DNA of 64,000 nt, taken from assembly GCA_900129675.1 (NCBI GenBank), contig FSRD01000002.1, positions 930,001-994,000 on the forward strand, written 5' to 3'. Shown here piece by piece: positions 48,139-57,660 of this stretch (positions are counted from its first letter, which is position 1; each line of letters starts with the position of its first letter). The translations under genes and the position numbers were made by a program. The stretch is from Bradyrhizobium erythrophlei (lineage in GTDB: Bacteria; Pseudomonadota; Alphaproteobacteria; Rhizobiales; Xanthobacteraceae). The notes beneath the pieces were generated by a model, which saw nothing but the letters and a program-made list of their open reading frames with translations, had not been told where the DNA came from and did no database searches.

Positions 48139-48171
48139 GTCGGTTGACGCGGCGGCTTCGCGTCAACCGAC
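48139..48171. terminator. hairpin between phosphoesterase and lysR genes
   Basis: A perfect 12-bp stem GTCGGTTGACGC / GCGTCAACCGAC with a nine-base loop lies eight bases after the phosphoesterase stop. Both flanking genes converge here, so it may serve both. There is no T-run. Confidence 0.7.
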
Positions 48172-48287
48172 GTCCACTCCGGATCTGACTTTCCCTCGAA
48201 AGCGTTTCCGGAGAGCAGGCGGACGGCAAGCGTGCTGTTTCCGGTGAGAGAGTTTTCCTCGCCGGAAACATGCACGTATTCTGTAGC

Positions 48288-49199
48288 CTATTGCTCGCGA
48301 ATGCCGATCCGTTTTGCCAGCCCGCGCATCTCCATGATGGTGCATTTCTCCAGGGTTTCGCGGGCGAGGGAATTCGCCTCGTTGCGGCTCTTGGCGAGAT
48401 ACCGCGTCATCGCCTGTCCCTTGATCGGCACCGCGCCGAGCCGGCGGGCCTGGGCATCGCCGAAAATCGAGGAGTAGGGCAGAAGTCCGTAGATTCTGCC
48501 GCCGAGCAGCAATTGCCTCAGGGTTTCCGGGCTTTCCAGTTCGAGGCGGATGTCGAGTTTTGTGCCTTCTCTGACCGCGGCGTTCTCGATCAGCTGGCGC
48601 GGCCGGGTATGCTTGTTGATCATCACCAACGGGAGACCACCGAGGCTGCTGACGTCGAGGTTCCGCTTCTTCAGGCGGGGGTCATCGGGGCGGCCGACGA
48701 GATAGAGCGATTCGGTGAACAGGCGTGTGTATTCGAGCAGCGGGTCGGGCGGCGGATCGGTCACGATCGCAAGGCTGAGTTCGCCGCGCCGGAGCTGACC
48801 GAGCACGTTCGACGTCCAGCCCTCCAGCAGGCTGAGGGTTACTTTCGGATAGGATTTGAGAAACGTCAGCGCGAGTTTGCTGAACAGCAGCCGCCCGATC
48901 GAGGGCGGCGCCGCCAGCGACGCCGGGCCGCTCGGCACATGCGCCTCGATCTGCAGGCTCTCCTTCAGCCGGTCGACTTCGCCCAGAATGTGTTGCGAGC
49001 GTTCCAACAGCCGCTGGCCCGCCGCGGTCAGCCGTACGCCGCGCCGGACGCGATCGAACAGAAGAAAGCCCAGTTCGCGCTCGAGATGCTGGATCTGCCG
49101 CGTCAGCGCCGACTGCGCGACGCGCAGATCGTCGCTGGCTTTGCGAAAATTCTCTCGCCGCGCGGCCTGAATGAAATAGCGGAACTGGCGCAGGTCCAT
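48288..49199 (-). CDS. LysR-family transcriptional regulator
   Basis: The 303-residue protein opens with the LysR helix-turn-helix (MDLRQFRYFIQAARRENFRK, then AQSALTRQIQHLERELGFLL). The effector domain follows (GPASLAAPPSIGRLLFSKLA, GELSLAIVTDPPPDPL). It is divergent from the MFS permease gene and most likely controls it and the flavin hydroxylase gene, with an aromatic compound as inducer. An inverted repeat TTGCGAT/ATCGCAA lies in the 145-base gap near its own start. Confidence 0.92.
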   Translation of the reverse strand: MDLRQFRYFIQAARRENFRKASDDLRVAQSALTRQIQHLERELGFLLFDRVRRGVRLTAAGQRLLERSQHILGEVDRLKESLQIEAHVPSGPASLAAPPSIGRLLFSKLALTFLKSYPKVTLSLLEGWTSNVLGQLRRGELSLAIVTDPPPDPLLEYTRLFTESLYLVGRPDDPRLKKRNLDVSSLGGLPLVMINKHTRPRQLIENAAVREGTKLDIRLELESPETLRQLLLGGRIYGLLPYSSIFGDAQARRLGAVPIKGQAMTRYLAKSRNEANSLARETLEKCTIMEMRGLAKRIGIREQ

Positions 49200-49214
49200 T
49201 TTGATGATGCCGAT

Positions 49215-49251
49215 TTGCGATCAATCTGATGACAATTCAACATTATCGCAA
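49215..49251. promoter_or_regulatory. inverted repeat in lysR-MFS divergent gap
   Basis: TTGCGAT (49215-49221) and ATCGCAA (49245-49251) are exact complements 23 bases apart in the AT-rich gap. The left arm is 16 bases from the lysR start, a usual place for LysR autoregulatory binding. Confidence 0.45.
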
Positions 49252-49344
49252 TCCAGAGCCGGGTGCTAATTCTATTCCCGGATGGTCCCGGCACTTTCAA
49301 ACCGCCGCATATGACGGCGGGCGGTCGGGCCTCCGGGGAGAGCA

Positions 49345-50793
49345 ATGGCCGACGTTTCGCTCGACGCTCAAGGCGCCGTTCAGGGCAGTATTTCGGGCGG
49401 AATCCGGCAGGCGGCTCAGGATCGCGCCAAACCCGATGCGCAGGACTGGATCAGCGGAATCGAGCAATCCAACCTCACGCCGCGCTACTATCTGACGATC
49501 GCCCTCCTGGTCCTGCAGGAGATGTTCGAATTCTACGATTTCTTCCTGGTCGGTTACCTGGTCTCGGTGCTGGCGCCGGGCTGGCATCTCACTTACGGCC
49601 AGAGCGCGGTGATGCTGCTGTCGTCCGGGGTCGGCGCCATCGCAGGCTCGCTGGCCGGCGGTCTGCTCGCCGACAGGGTCGGGCGCAAGAAGATGATCTG
49701 GGGCGGCGGCCTGATCTTTTCGCTGGGCGCCGCCGGATGTGCGCTGATCCCGGAAGGCGCCTGGATCCTGTTTTCGATCCTGCGCTTCGTGGTGGGCTTT
49801 GGGTCGATCGCGGCGGTGACCGCGCAGAATCCGCTGGTCGTCGAAATGACGCCGACCCGGTACCGCACCTTCGTTTCCAGCATGATGGTGGCGCCGGTCG
49901 CGCTCGGCACCATGTTCGCGGCGATGATTTCGGCGAGCCTGCTGCCGGTGATCGGCTGGCGCGGCGTCGCGGCCACCGGCGCGATGCCGATCGTGACCTC
50001 GCTGTTGTTTGCGCTGATTGCGCCGGAGTCGGTGCGCTGGCTGCTGTCGCGCGGCCGCAATGCCGACGCGCGGCGCGAGGCTGCAAAGCTGCTCGGCGTC
50101 GCCGAAGCCAGCATCACGCTGCCGAACGCGATTGCGCCGATCAGGAAGCCGGGCTCGTTGTCGGAACTGTTCCAGGACCAGAAGCGGTTCTGGTGGGTCG
50201 TCGTGATCTGGACCGGGATTTCGACCGGCACCTATGGCGTGATTCTGTGGGGACCAACCATCCTGTCCCAGCTCCTCAAGATCACCGCGCACGAGGCCGC
50301 GCATTATTTCGTCTATGCCAGCGTCGCCTCGATTCTCGGCCGCATGCTGTTTTCGGTGCTGCCGCTCTACATCGGGCGCCGCAGTTCCGCCCTCGTCGGG
50401 ACGTTCATCTCGGTTCTGGTCATGTTGGCGATTTTCGCCTTCTATCGCGAGTTCATCGCGGGCTGGTCGGTATTCGCGCTGCTGGTGATTTTCGGCGCGG
50501 CCTTCTACAGCGGCTCGTTCTCCAACATGTCGCCGTATGTGGTCGAAGTGTTTCCGGTCTCGCTCGGCGCCCGGGCGTTTGGACTGGCGCAGGCCGCCAA
50601 CGGCGTGGGCAAGATTCTCGGGCCGGTTTGCCTGGCGCTGATCGCCGGGAGCAACGACGTGGTTTCGCCGAAAGCAACCGCGGACGCGATCGCGCCGGCG
50701 TTCCTGTTCCTGGCGGCGTGCGAATTCGCGGCGCTGATCGCGATCTTCGCCTATCGCCGGGAGCCCCATGGCAAGCCGATGGAGATCGGATAA
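49345..50793 (+). CDS. MFS transporter, probable aromatic acid/organic acid permease
   Basis: The 482-residue permease has twelve membrane segments. The first loop motif is GGLLADRVGRKKMIWGG and the family motif near segment five is VVEMTPTRYRTFVSSMMVAP. MFEFYDFFLVGYLVSVLAPG at the start resembles AAHS/SHS-type transporters for aromatic or carboxylic acids. A 45-residue cytoplasmic N-terminal arm precedes the first segment. The next gene, a flavin hydroxylase, follows after 31 bases, so both are probably co-transcribed under the divergent LysR protein. Confidence 0.88.
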   Translation: MADVSLDAQGAVQGSISGGIRQAAQDRAKPDAQDWISGIEQSNLTPRYYLTIALLVLQEMFEFYDFFLVGYLVSVLAPGWHLTYGQSAVMLLSSGVGAIAGSLAGGLLADRVGRKKMIWGGGLIFSLGAAGCALIPEGAWILFSILRFVVGFGSIAAVTAQNPLVVEMTPTRYRTFVSSMMVAPVALGTMFAAMISASLLPVIGWRGVAATGAMPIVTSLLFALIAPESVRWLLSRGRNADARREAAKLLGVAEASITLPNAIAPIRKPGSLSELFQDQKRFWWVVVIWTGISTGTYGVILWGPTILSQLLKITAHEAAHYFVYASVASILGRMLFSVLPLYIGRRSSALVGTFISVLVMLAIFAFYREFIAGWSVFALLVIFGAAFYSGSFSNMSPYVVEVFPVSLGARAFGLAQAANGVGKILGPVCLALIAGSNDVVSPKATADAIAPAFLFLAACEFAALIAIFAYRREPHGKPMEIG

Positions 50794-50824
50794 TTCACGG
50801 ACGCGACTATAAACAGGAGAAGAG

Positions 50825-52447
50825 ATGCTCGACATCCCCGTTCTGATTTCCGGCGGCGGTCCGGTCGGCCTCACCGCCTCGCTGCTGCTCTCCCAGCACG
50901 GCGTGCGCTCGCTTTTGGTCGAACGCCACCCGAGCACGGCGCTGACGCCGAAGGCACGCGGCATCAACGCCCGCACCATGGAAGTGTTCCGGCAATGCGG
51001 CATCGACACCGCGGTCAGGGACGCAGGACTGCAGGAAGGGCGGTTGGGGCTGATCGTCTGGACCGAAACCCTTGCCGGCAAGGAGATCGAGCGCCGCGTG
51101 CCCGGGCGCGCCACCGAAAAAAACATGGCCGCGACGCCGGTCAAAAACTGTCTCTGTGCCCAGGATGACCTCGAGCCGGTCATTCGCCGGTTTGCGGAAG
51201 CAGCCGGGCCCGCAACGCTGCGCTTCAATACCGAGCTGACCTCGTTCAGCCAAAGGCCCGGTGCGGTCACGGGGCTGTTGACCGATCGCACCACGGCGGC
51301 AGAGACGCCGTTCACCGCGCGCTACCTGATCGCGGCCGAAGGCGCGCAAAGCCGGGTGCGCCGCGCGCTGGCCGTGAACATGACCGGCACGGAGAAAGTC
51401 TACGACAGCGTCAATATCCTGTTCCACGCCGACCTCACCCAATGGGTCGCGCATCGGCCGGCCGCGCTTTATTTCGTCGAGCAGCAGGATCTGCGCGGCA
51501 CGTTCCTCACGATCAACGGCCGGGATCGCTGGGGTTTTCTGATTCACAGCGTCAAACAATATGGCTGGCAGCCCAAGGATTTTACGCCGGGGTTTTGCGC
51601 GGAACTGATCCGCAAGGCGGCCGGCGTGCCGGACCTCGCCGTGTCGGTGCTCGGCGTCAGCCCGTGGGAAGCCTCGGCCATCGTTGCCGACCAGTATCGC
51701 GTCGGGAACATCTTCCTGGCCGGTGACGCGGCGCACGAGATGCCGCCGACCGGCGGCTTCGGCCTCAACACCGGGGTGCAGGATGTGCACAATCTGGCGT
51801 GGAAGATCGCCGCCGTGCTGCGCGGCAAGGCCGACGAGAAGCTGCTCGACAGTTACCACGCCGAGCGCCAGCCTTTGGGCCGGATCATCACCCAGAACGC
51901 GCTGGCCAACGCGCTGTCGATGGGCCGCAATGTGCGGCAAAGCAACGTGCTGCCGCGGCGGGAATTCCTGAACGAGCAGGGGCTGATCTTCGGGGCCAGC
52001 TACCAGTCGATGGCGGTGGTGCCGGACGGCACGCCGGCGGTCGCGGTCGACGATCCCGTCACCGACTACGTGCCCTCCGCGCGGCCCGGAAGCCGCGCAC
52101 CCCACGTCTGGCTCATGCGCGGCAACGAGCAAATCTCGACCATCGACCTGTTCGGCCCGCATTTTGTGCTGCTGGCCGGCCGCGACGGCGGCGCATGGCG
52201 ACAGGCCGCGCAAGGGATTGCGACGTCGTTGCCGCCACTGATGGCGTTTACCATCGGCAAGGACGGCGATCTCGTCGACACGGACGGCAACTGGCATGAT
52301 GCGTACGGCGTCGACACCGATGGCGCGGTGCTGATTCGACCGGACGGTCATGTGGCGTGGCGCAGCCGTTCCGGCGCGTGGAATCCGGGGTTGGTGTTGC
52401 GCACTGCGCTCGACCGTCTGTTCGGCAGGATGCCGGCGATCGCGTGA
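50825..52447 (+). CDS. FAD-dependent aromatic monooxygenase
   Basis: The 540-residue enzyme belongs to the PheA/TfdB/MhpA group of flavin hydroxylases. FAD is bound by PVLISGGGPVGLTASLLL at the N-terminus and by NIFLAGDAAHEMPPTGGFGL further on, followed by NTGVQDVHNLAWKIAAVL. The conserved DG motif that contacts both FAD and NADPH reads AAEGAQSRVR, with Glu in place of Asp. A C-terminal thioredoxin-like domain (FGPHFVLLAGRDGGAW) completes the family layout. It probably ortho-hydroxylates a phenolic acid taken up by the upstream permease. A good ribosome site (CAGGAGAAGAG) precedes it. Confidence 0.9.
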   Translation: MLDIPVLISGGGPVGLTASLLLSQHGVRSLLVERHPSTALTPKARGINARTMEVFRQCGIDTAVRDAGLQEGRLGLIVWTETLAGKEIERRVPGRATEKNMAATPVKNCLCAQDDLEPVIRRFAEAAGPATLRFNTELTSFSQRPGAVTGLLTDRTTAAETPFTARYLIAAEGAQSRVRRALAVNMTGTEKVYDSVNILFHADLTQWVAHRPAALYFVEQQDLRGTFLTINGRDRWGFLIHSVKQYGWQPKDFTPGFCAELIRKAAGVPDLAVSVLGVSPWEASAIVADQYRVGNIFLAGDAAHEMPPTGGFGLNTGVQDVHNLAWKIAAVLRGKADEKLLDSYHAERQPLGRIITQNALANALSMGRNVRQSNVLPRREFLNEQGLIFGASYQSMAVVPDGTPAVAVDDPVTDYVPSARPGSRAPHVWLMRGNEQISTIDLFGPHFVLLAGRDGGAWRQAAQGIATSLPPLMAFTIGKDGDLVDTDGNWHDAYGVDTDGAVLIRPDGHVAWRSRSGAWNPGLVLRTALDRLFGRMPAIA

Positions 52448-52617
52448 GGACGCGTTTCGAGGACTGGCATGACGCCGAACGTCGGCGATTGCCGGCGCAA
52501 AGCGGACGTCCGACGAACAGCGGTTGATTCGAGCCATTGGACGCTGCCGACCCTTTTGGCTAAAGTGGCGTCAATGAAAAGCCGGCCAAAGAGCAGGTTC
52601 CAGGCTGGGAGGCGACT

Positions 52618-54762
52618 ATGTTCGTGACCAAAGCGCTTGCGCGGTTGACGATGTGTGCCGGCTTGATGGCGCTGCCAAGCGCGATCTCCACCGCAGTTTA
52701 TGCGCAGCAGACCGTGACGGTCGGCGCCACCGACATCGGCGGCACCGTTGTCGGCGCCGCGGGTCCTGAAGCCGGGGTCTGGGTGATCGCCGAGACCACC
52801 GAGCTGCCGACGAAGTTCGCGCGCATCGTCGTCACCGACGATTCCGGCCGCTACCTCATCCCCGATCTGCCGGCCGCGAGTTACAGCGTCTGGGTGCGTG
52901 GTTATGGCCTGGTGGATTCGGCCAAGCAGACCGCCAAGCCGGGCCAGCTTCTCAATCACACCGCGGTGCCTGCGCCGAACGAGGCGGCCGCGGCGCATTA
53001 TTACCCGGCGATCTACTGGTATGCGATGATGAAAATTCCGCCGGCCGGCGATTTCGGCGGCAAGAGCGACATTCCCGAACAACTGACGCAGACCGACTGG
53101 CTGAAGTTGATGAAGAACATCAGCTGCATCGGATGTCATCAGCTCGGCCAGGAAGCGACCCGCACGATCCCCGAAGCTTTCGGCAAGTTCGATTCCGGCG
53201 CAACTGCCTGGATGCGGCGCGTTCAATCGGGGCAGTCCGGCGAGCAGATGACCAACTATCTTGCCGGCAATTTCGGCGGCGCCCCCTTCAAATATCTCGG
53301 CGACTGGACCGACCGCGTCGCCAAGGGCGTGCTGCCCGCGAGCAAGCCGCCGCGTCCGCAGGGCGTGGAGCGCAATATCGTGATCACGTCCTGGGAGTGG
53401 TCGACGCCGGACAAATACCTGCACGACCTGATTTCGTCCGACCGGCGCCATCCGACGGTCAATGCCTATGGCCCGCTATACGGCTCGCCGGAATATTCCA
53501 CCGACAACATGCCGATCCTGGATCCGAAGACGAATAAGGTGTCGCTCTTCAAGATGCCGGTCGCGGATCCCGAGATGCCGGAATCGCTGGGTCCCGGCCA
53601 TGCCGCCAGCATCAAGCCGCTGCAGCCGTCGGCCTATTGGGGCGAGCAAAAACTCTGGGATACGCGAGCCAACAACCACAACTCCATGTTCGACGAGAAG
53701 GGCCGGCTCTGGCTCTCCGCCACCGTGCGCGGCATCGATAACCCGGCGTTCTGCAAACAAGGTTCCGACCACCCGTCGGCCAAGCTGTTCCCGCTGGAAA
53801 AGTCGGCGCGCCAGGTGGCGATGCTCGATCCCAGGACGATGAAGTACAGTTTCATCAACACCTGCTTTGCCACCCATCACTTGCAGTTCGGCTACGACGC
53901 CAATGACACGCTGTGGCTCAGCGGCACCGGCCCGGTTGCCGGCTGGGTCAACACCAAAATGTTCGACGAAACCGGCGATGCGGCGAAGTCGCAAGGCTGG
54001 TCGCCGTTCGTGCTCGACACAAACGGCAACGGCAAGCGCGACGATTATGTCGAGCCCAACGCCCCGCTCGATCCAGCCAAGGACAAGCGGATCGTCCCGG
54101 GTTCGGGACCTTACGCGGTGATGCCGTCGCCGGTCGACGGTTCGATCTGGTACACTGTCGGCATCTTCGGCGGGACGCCGGGGGTGTTGCGGTTCGACCC
54201 GGCGACTGGACTGTCGGAGATGTTCAATGTTCCCGCGCAGGCATTCGGAATCCGCGGCGGCGATATCGACAGCAACGGCGTGGTCTGGGCGTCGATGACG
54301 AGCGGCCACCTCGGCAGCTTCGATCGCCGCAAGTGCAAGGGCCCGCTCAATGGACCGACCGCCACCGGCAATCATTGCCCCGAGGGCTGGACCATCTATC
54401 AGTATCCCGGCCCCGGCTTCGACGGCATCGGCGAGAACAGCGCCGAGTCGAGCTATTACACCTGGGTCGATCAGCACAACACGTCCGGACTTGGCGAGAA
54501 CGTTCCGGTGTCCACCGCCAATCTCGGCGACGGTTTTGTGGCGCTGAAGGACGGCAAGATGATCATGATCCGGATTCCCTATCCGCTCAGCTTCTACGCC
54601 AAGGGTCTTGACGGGCGCATCGACGATCCCAATGCCGGGTGGAAAGGCCGCGGATTGTGGAGCACGAACGGCGATCGCACGCCCTGGCTCAAGGAAGGCG
54701 GCAAGGGCTCAATGCCGCGCGCCGTGCACATCCAGTTTCGGCCCGATCCGCTGGCGAACTGA
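52618..54762 (+). CDS. exported monoheme protein with regulatory-like and propeller domains
   Basis: The 714-residue protein has a signal peptide (AGLMALPSAISTAVYAQ). A carboxypeptidase-regulatory-like beta-sandwich comes next (residues 35-95: GGTVVGAAGPEAGVWVIAET, VTDDSGRYLIPDLP). A single haem c motif CIGCH is at 170-174. The rest is a repeat-rich beta-propeller with WLSATVRGIDNP, FGYDANDTLWLSGTGP and IRGGDIDSNGVVWASMT, resembling Vgb/NHL propellers. The combination suggests a periplasmic redox enzyme or sensor that binds a substrate on the propeller. Which enzyme it serves is unknown; the upstream flavin hydroxylase ends 170 bases away. Confidence 0.8.
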   Translation: MFVTKALARLTMCAGLMALPSAISTAVYAQQTVTVGATDIGGTVVGAAGPEAGVWVIAETTELPTKFARIVVTDDSGRYLIPDLPAASYSVWVRGYGLVDSAKQTAKPGQLLNHTAVPAPNEAAAAHYYPAIYWYAMMKIPPAGDFGGKSDIPEQLTQTDWLKLMKNISCIGCHQLGQEATRTIPEAFGKFDSGATAWMRRVQSGQSGEQMTNYLAGNFGGAPFKYLGDWTDRVAKGVLPASKPPRPQGVERNIVITSWEWSTPDKYLHDLISSDRRHPTVNAYGPLYGSPEYSTDNMPILDPKTNKVSLFKMPVADPEMPESLGPGHAASIKPLQPSAYWGEQKLWDTRANNHNSMFDEKGRLWLSATVRGIDNPAFCKQGSDHPSAKLFPLEKSARQVAMLDPRTMKYSFINTCFATHHLQFGYDANDTLWLSGTGPVAGWVNTKMFDETGDAAKSQGWSPFVLDTNGNGKRDDYVEPNAPLDPAKDKRIVPGSGPYAVMPSPVDGSIWYTVGIFGGTPGVLRFDPATGLSEMFNVPAQAFGIRGGDIDSNGVVWASMTSGHLGSFDRRKCKGPLNGPTATGNHCPEGWTIYQYPGPGFDGIGENSAESSYYTWVDQHNTSGLGENVPVSTANLGDGFVALKDGKMIMIRIPYPLSFYAKGLDGRIDDPNAGWKGRGLWSTNGDRTPWLKEGGKGSMPRAVHIQFRPDPLAN

Positions 54763-54854
54763 GGTTCGCGGAGAAATTTGAACGCCCCGCGGCCGTGGCT
54801 GCGATGCGTTCGCTCAATCATACATACCCGGTGACCGCATCTGGCGGGATCCGC

Positions 54855-56453
54855 TTACGGATCAATGAGGACGCCCGGGTTGAGCATGCCTTGAGGATCC
54901 AATTCGCGCTTGGCTCCCCTTAATGCGGCGGCGAAAAGCAGCGGCCGCTGCTGGTCGTACCAGGGTCTGTGATCGCGACCGACGGCATGATGATGCGTGA
55001 TGGTGCCGCCTGCCCCAATCAACGCGTCGCTCGCCGCATTCTTGATGGCCTGCCACTGCTCGAGAAGCGCGCCGTGTCGACCAAGTGCGTGGAAGGAAAA
55101 ATAGGGTGCAGGCCCGTCCGGGTAGATGTGGGTGAAGCGGCAGGTGACTTCACCCTTCACGCCGGTCGCGTCCAGAATGGCGCGTTCGGTTGCCGCTTTG
55201 ACCTTATCGTGAAGGTTTTCGAACTGATCCCAGGTGATGGCGGTCTCGAACGTATCGTTGATGAGGCCCGCGGGTGTCAGAAATTCGCGCGCATAGGGCA
55301 TGCGAATGAACGCGTTGCGCCAGATACCCGCGGCACCTTGCAGATGCGCGTCGCTGGCCTTCGCAGGCTCCGGCGTTCCGCAATGGTCGGCGCAGCACTC
55401 GAGCGCGCGCGCCATCCAGGTGTCGAGCGGATGATCGCCCGACTCGAACGCGAGCACCATGATGGCAGCACTGCCGTCCGCCGCGCCGGTGTTGAAAGCC
55501 TCCTGCGGGTCCAGGATGCGACAGTTTGACGGATAGAGGCCGGCTTGCGCGACGGCACGCACGGCGCGCGCGGCATCGAAGAAAGAGGGGAAACGCACCG
55601 ATGCGCCGGCGCGGAAACTTGGACGCGGCTGCAATCGCATCCAGGCTCGCGAAATCACGCCCAGGGTTCCTTCCGAGCCGATGAACAGGCGGTCGGGACT
55701 AGGCCCAGCACCCGATCCGGGAAGTCGGCGCGTCTCCAGCACGCCGACCGGCGTCACGACGCGCAGGCTTTCGACGAAATCGTCGATATGCGTGTGAAGA
55801 CTGGCAAAATGACCGCCCGATCGAGTCGCAATCCAGCCGCCAAGCGTCGAAAATTCAAAACTCTGCGGGAAGTGCCGCAACGTGAAGCCATGCGGCTTGA
55901 GCTGGTTTTCCAGGGACGGACCATAGGTGCCGCCTTCGATCGATGCAGCGCGCGATACGGGGTCCACTTCGACGACTTTGGAGAGATTGCGCAGATCGAG
56001 GGTGACGGCTGCCTTGTGCTTGATGCCGTCAACACGCGGCTCCACGCCGCCGCAGACGCTCGAGCCGCCGCCAAACGGCGTCAGCGAAGCGCCGACGGCG
56101 CCGCTCCAGTCCATCACCGCCGAAATCTCCGCCTCGTTGCGCGGATAAGCCACAACGTCGGGCGCACAATTGTAATCGCCAAGCATTGCCCTGACGTAAT
56201 CCGGGTAGGACTTGCCGTAGGTGTGCGCGGCCCGATCGTAGCGGTCGGTGGTGCAAAAGGGGGCAAGTGAGGCCGGCGGCGCCACGCGTGGTTCCCGCAG
56301 GGAGAGATCGTCAAGGCCCGGAACAGCGATCGTGTCGAATTCGTCAGTTGCAAATTTCGCTCGGTAGCGGCCGAGCACGAACTTTCGCTCCTCCGCGCTC
56401 ATGCCTTCGCCTTCGCGCCCCCAGCCGTAATGTTTTAGCCTTGCGCCAGTCAT
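54855..56453 (-). CDS. FAD-linked oxidase, alkyl-DHAP synthase-like
   Basis: The 532-residue flavoprotein has a VAO/PCMH-type FAD domain: VVAYPRNEAEISAVMDW, TPFGGGSSVCGGVEP, STLGGWIATRSGGH and LFIGSEGTLGVISRAW. The C-terminal part has GGTITHHHAVGRDHRPW, a three-histidine motif known from alkyl-dihydroxyacetonephosphate synthase, the plasmalogen-pathway enzyme, and its bacterial relatives. In bacteria this group often has unknown substrates. The start at 56453 (MTGARLKHYGWGREGEG) is preceded by GAGGGA; the longer open frame upstream overlaps the divergent gene. It shares a 124-base gap with the GNAT gene. Confidence 0.87.
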   Translation of the reverse strand: MTGARLKHYGWGREGEGMSAEERKFVLGRYRAKFATDEFDTIAVPGLDDLSLREPRVAPPASLAPFCTTDRYDRAAHTYGKSYPDYVRAMLGDYNCAPDVVAYPRNEAEISAVMDWSGAVGASLTPFGGGSSVCGGVEPRVDGIKHKAAVTLDLRNLSKVVEVDPVSRAASIEGGTYGPSLENQLKPHGFTLRHFPQSFEFSTLGGWIATRSGGHFASLHTHIDDFVESLRVVTPVGVLETRRLPGSGAGPSPDRLFIGSEGTLGVISRAWMRLQPRPSFRAGASVRFPSFFDAARAVRAVAQAGLYPSNCRILDPQEAFNTGAADGSAAIMVLAFESGDHPLDTWMARALECCADHCGTPEPAKASDAHLQGAAGIWRNAFIRMPYAREFLTPAGLINDTFETAITWDQFENLHDKVKAATERAILDATGVKGEVTCRFTHIYPDGPAPYFSFHALGRHGALLEQWQAIKNAASDALIGAGGTITHHHAVGRDHRPWYDQQRPLLFAAALRGAKRELDPQGMLNPGVLIDP

Positions 56454-56577
56454 GAGCGTTCCCTCGTGTTTGGTTTCGAGCGCTTCTTGGTTCGAAGAAA
56501 ATATTCTGAACGACAGCGCCGCGCCAGAGCGTTCTATTGTTTGCCGGCAACGGCTCGCTGGCGGTAATCTTGGTTTC

Positions 56578-57447
56578 ATGAGTCCATTTGTACGATCGCC
56601 CGCCAAGAACGATCTAAGCATCCGGACGATGCGGCCGGACGAAATCTCGATAGCGGTGAATTGGGCCGCGGCCGAAGGCTGGAACCCCGGCGTCGCCGAC
56701 GCTGCCTGCTTCGCCGCGGTCGATTCGGAAGGCTTCTTGATCGGCGAGCTCGACGGCACACCGGCCGCGACCGTCTCCTGTGTCAACTACAGCGCAAGCT
56801 TCGCCTTCCTCGGCTTCTACATCGTGCGAGAGGATTTGCGCGGGCGCGGCTATGGACTGCGCATATGGGATGCGGCCATTGCGCACGCCGGGCCACGCGT
56901 GATCGGGCTCGATGGCGTGGCAGCGCAGCAGCAGAACTACAGAAAGTCCGGGTTCGAACTCGCTTATGCCAACGTCCGTTACGGCGGCATCGTCGCGGCC
57001 CCGGATGCACCGCAGGCTGGCATCATGGCGCTGGCCGAAGTCCCGTTAGCGGCTGTTGAGGCGTACGACGCGACGGTGTTTCCGGCTCCGCGCTCCGCGT
57101 TCCTGCGCGCCTGGATCGGCTCGCCCGGGCATGTCGGTTGCGCCCTTATGCGCGACGGCGGGCTTGTCGGCTGGGGCGTGATCCGTCCATGCCGCAAGGG
57201 CTGCAAGATCGGCCCGCTGGTTGCCGACGACCGCGCCACCGCCGAGGTGGTCGTGTCGGCTTTGCTGGCCAGCGTCGGGGGCGGCGAGATCTTCCTCGAC
57301 GTTCCCAGCATCAACCGCGATGCGGTCGCGTTGGCGCAAGACCTGGGGCTCGTGCCAGTGTTCGAGACTGCGCGTATGTATACTGGCCCGATCCCGCCGT
57401 TGCGGCTGGAGCGGGTATTCGGCGTCACCACCTTTGAGCTGGGGTAG
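56578..57447 (+). CDS. GNAT-family N-acetyltransferase
   Basis: The 289-residue protein has an N-terminal GNAT domain: SIRTMRPDEISIAVNWAAAE, FLGFYIVREDLRGRGYGLRI (acetyl-CoA-binding loop R-G-R-G-Y-G) and YRKSGFELAYANVRYGG. A second, GNAT-like half follows (GLVGWGVIRPCRKGCKIGPL, LDVPSINRDAVALAQDLGLV), so this is a tandem-domain type such as those called GNAT/YitH. The acceptor is unknown. The start at 56578 gives the family beginning; the longer frame would run into the divergent gene. Confidence 0.85.
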   Translation: MSPFVRSPAKNDLSIRTMRPDEISIAVNWAAAEGWNPGVADAACFAAVDSEGFLIGELDGTPAATVSCVNYSASFAFLGFYIVREDLRGRGYGLRIWDAAIAHAGPRVIGLDGVAAQQQNYRKSGFELAYANVRYGGIVAAPDAPQAGIMALAEVPLAAVEAYDATVFPAPRSAFLRAWIGSPGHVGCALMRDGGLVGWGVIRPCRKGCKIGPLVADDRATAEVVVSALLASVGGGEIFLDVPSINRDAVALAQDLGLVPVFETARMYTGPIPPLRLERVFGVTTFELG

Positions 57448-57660
57448 TGTCCCGCGAACAATGGCGACGTCGCACCGTCTCTATTGGGAACGGCTGCGTC
57501 TCAAAGCCGACGTTCGGCAAACCGGCCACCTCGGCCAAGTGCCATGAGAGGACATGGGCGGCTTCATTCCTCGTGCATCGTGACGGCCGGATTTTCGCCG
57601 GATCCTTCAGCTATCTGATATTTGCGATAAGATCGCCCTGCTCACCCGAAGGCGACGCAA

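Noticed and set aside
46149..48275. 708-residue open frame antisense to the phospholipase C-type gene
   Set aside because: Same shadow effect; the plus strand carries the ribosome site, export signal and family motifs.
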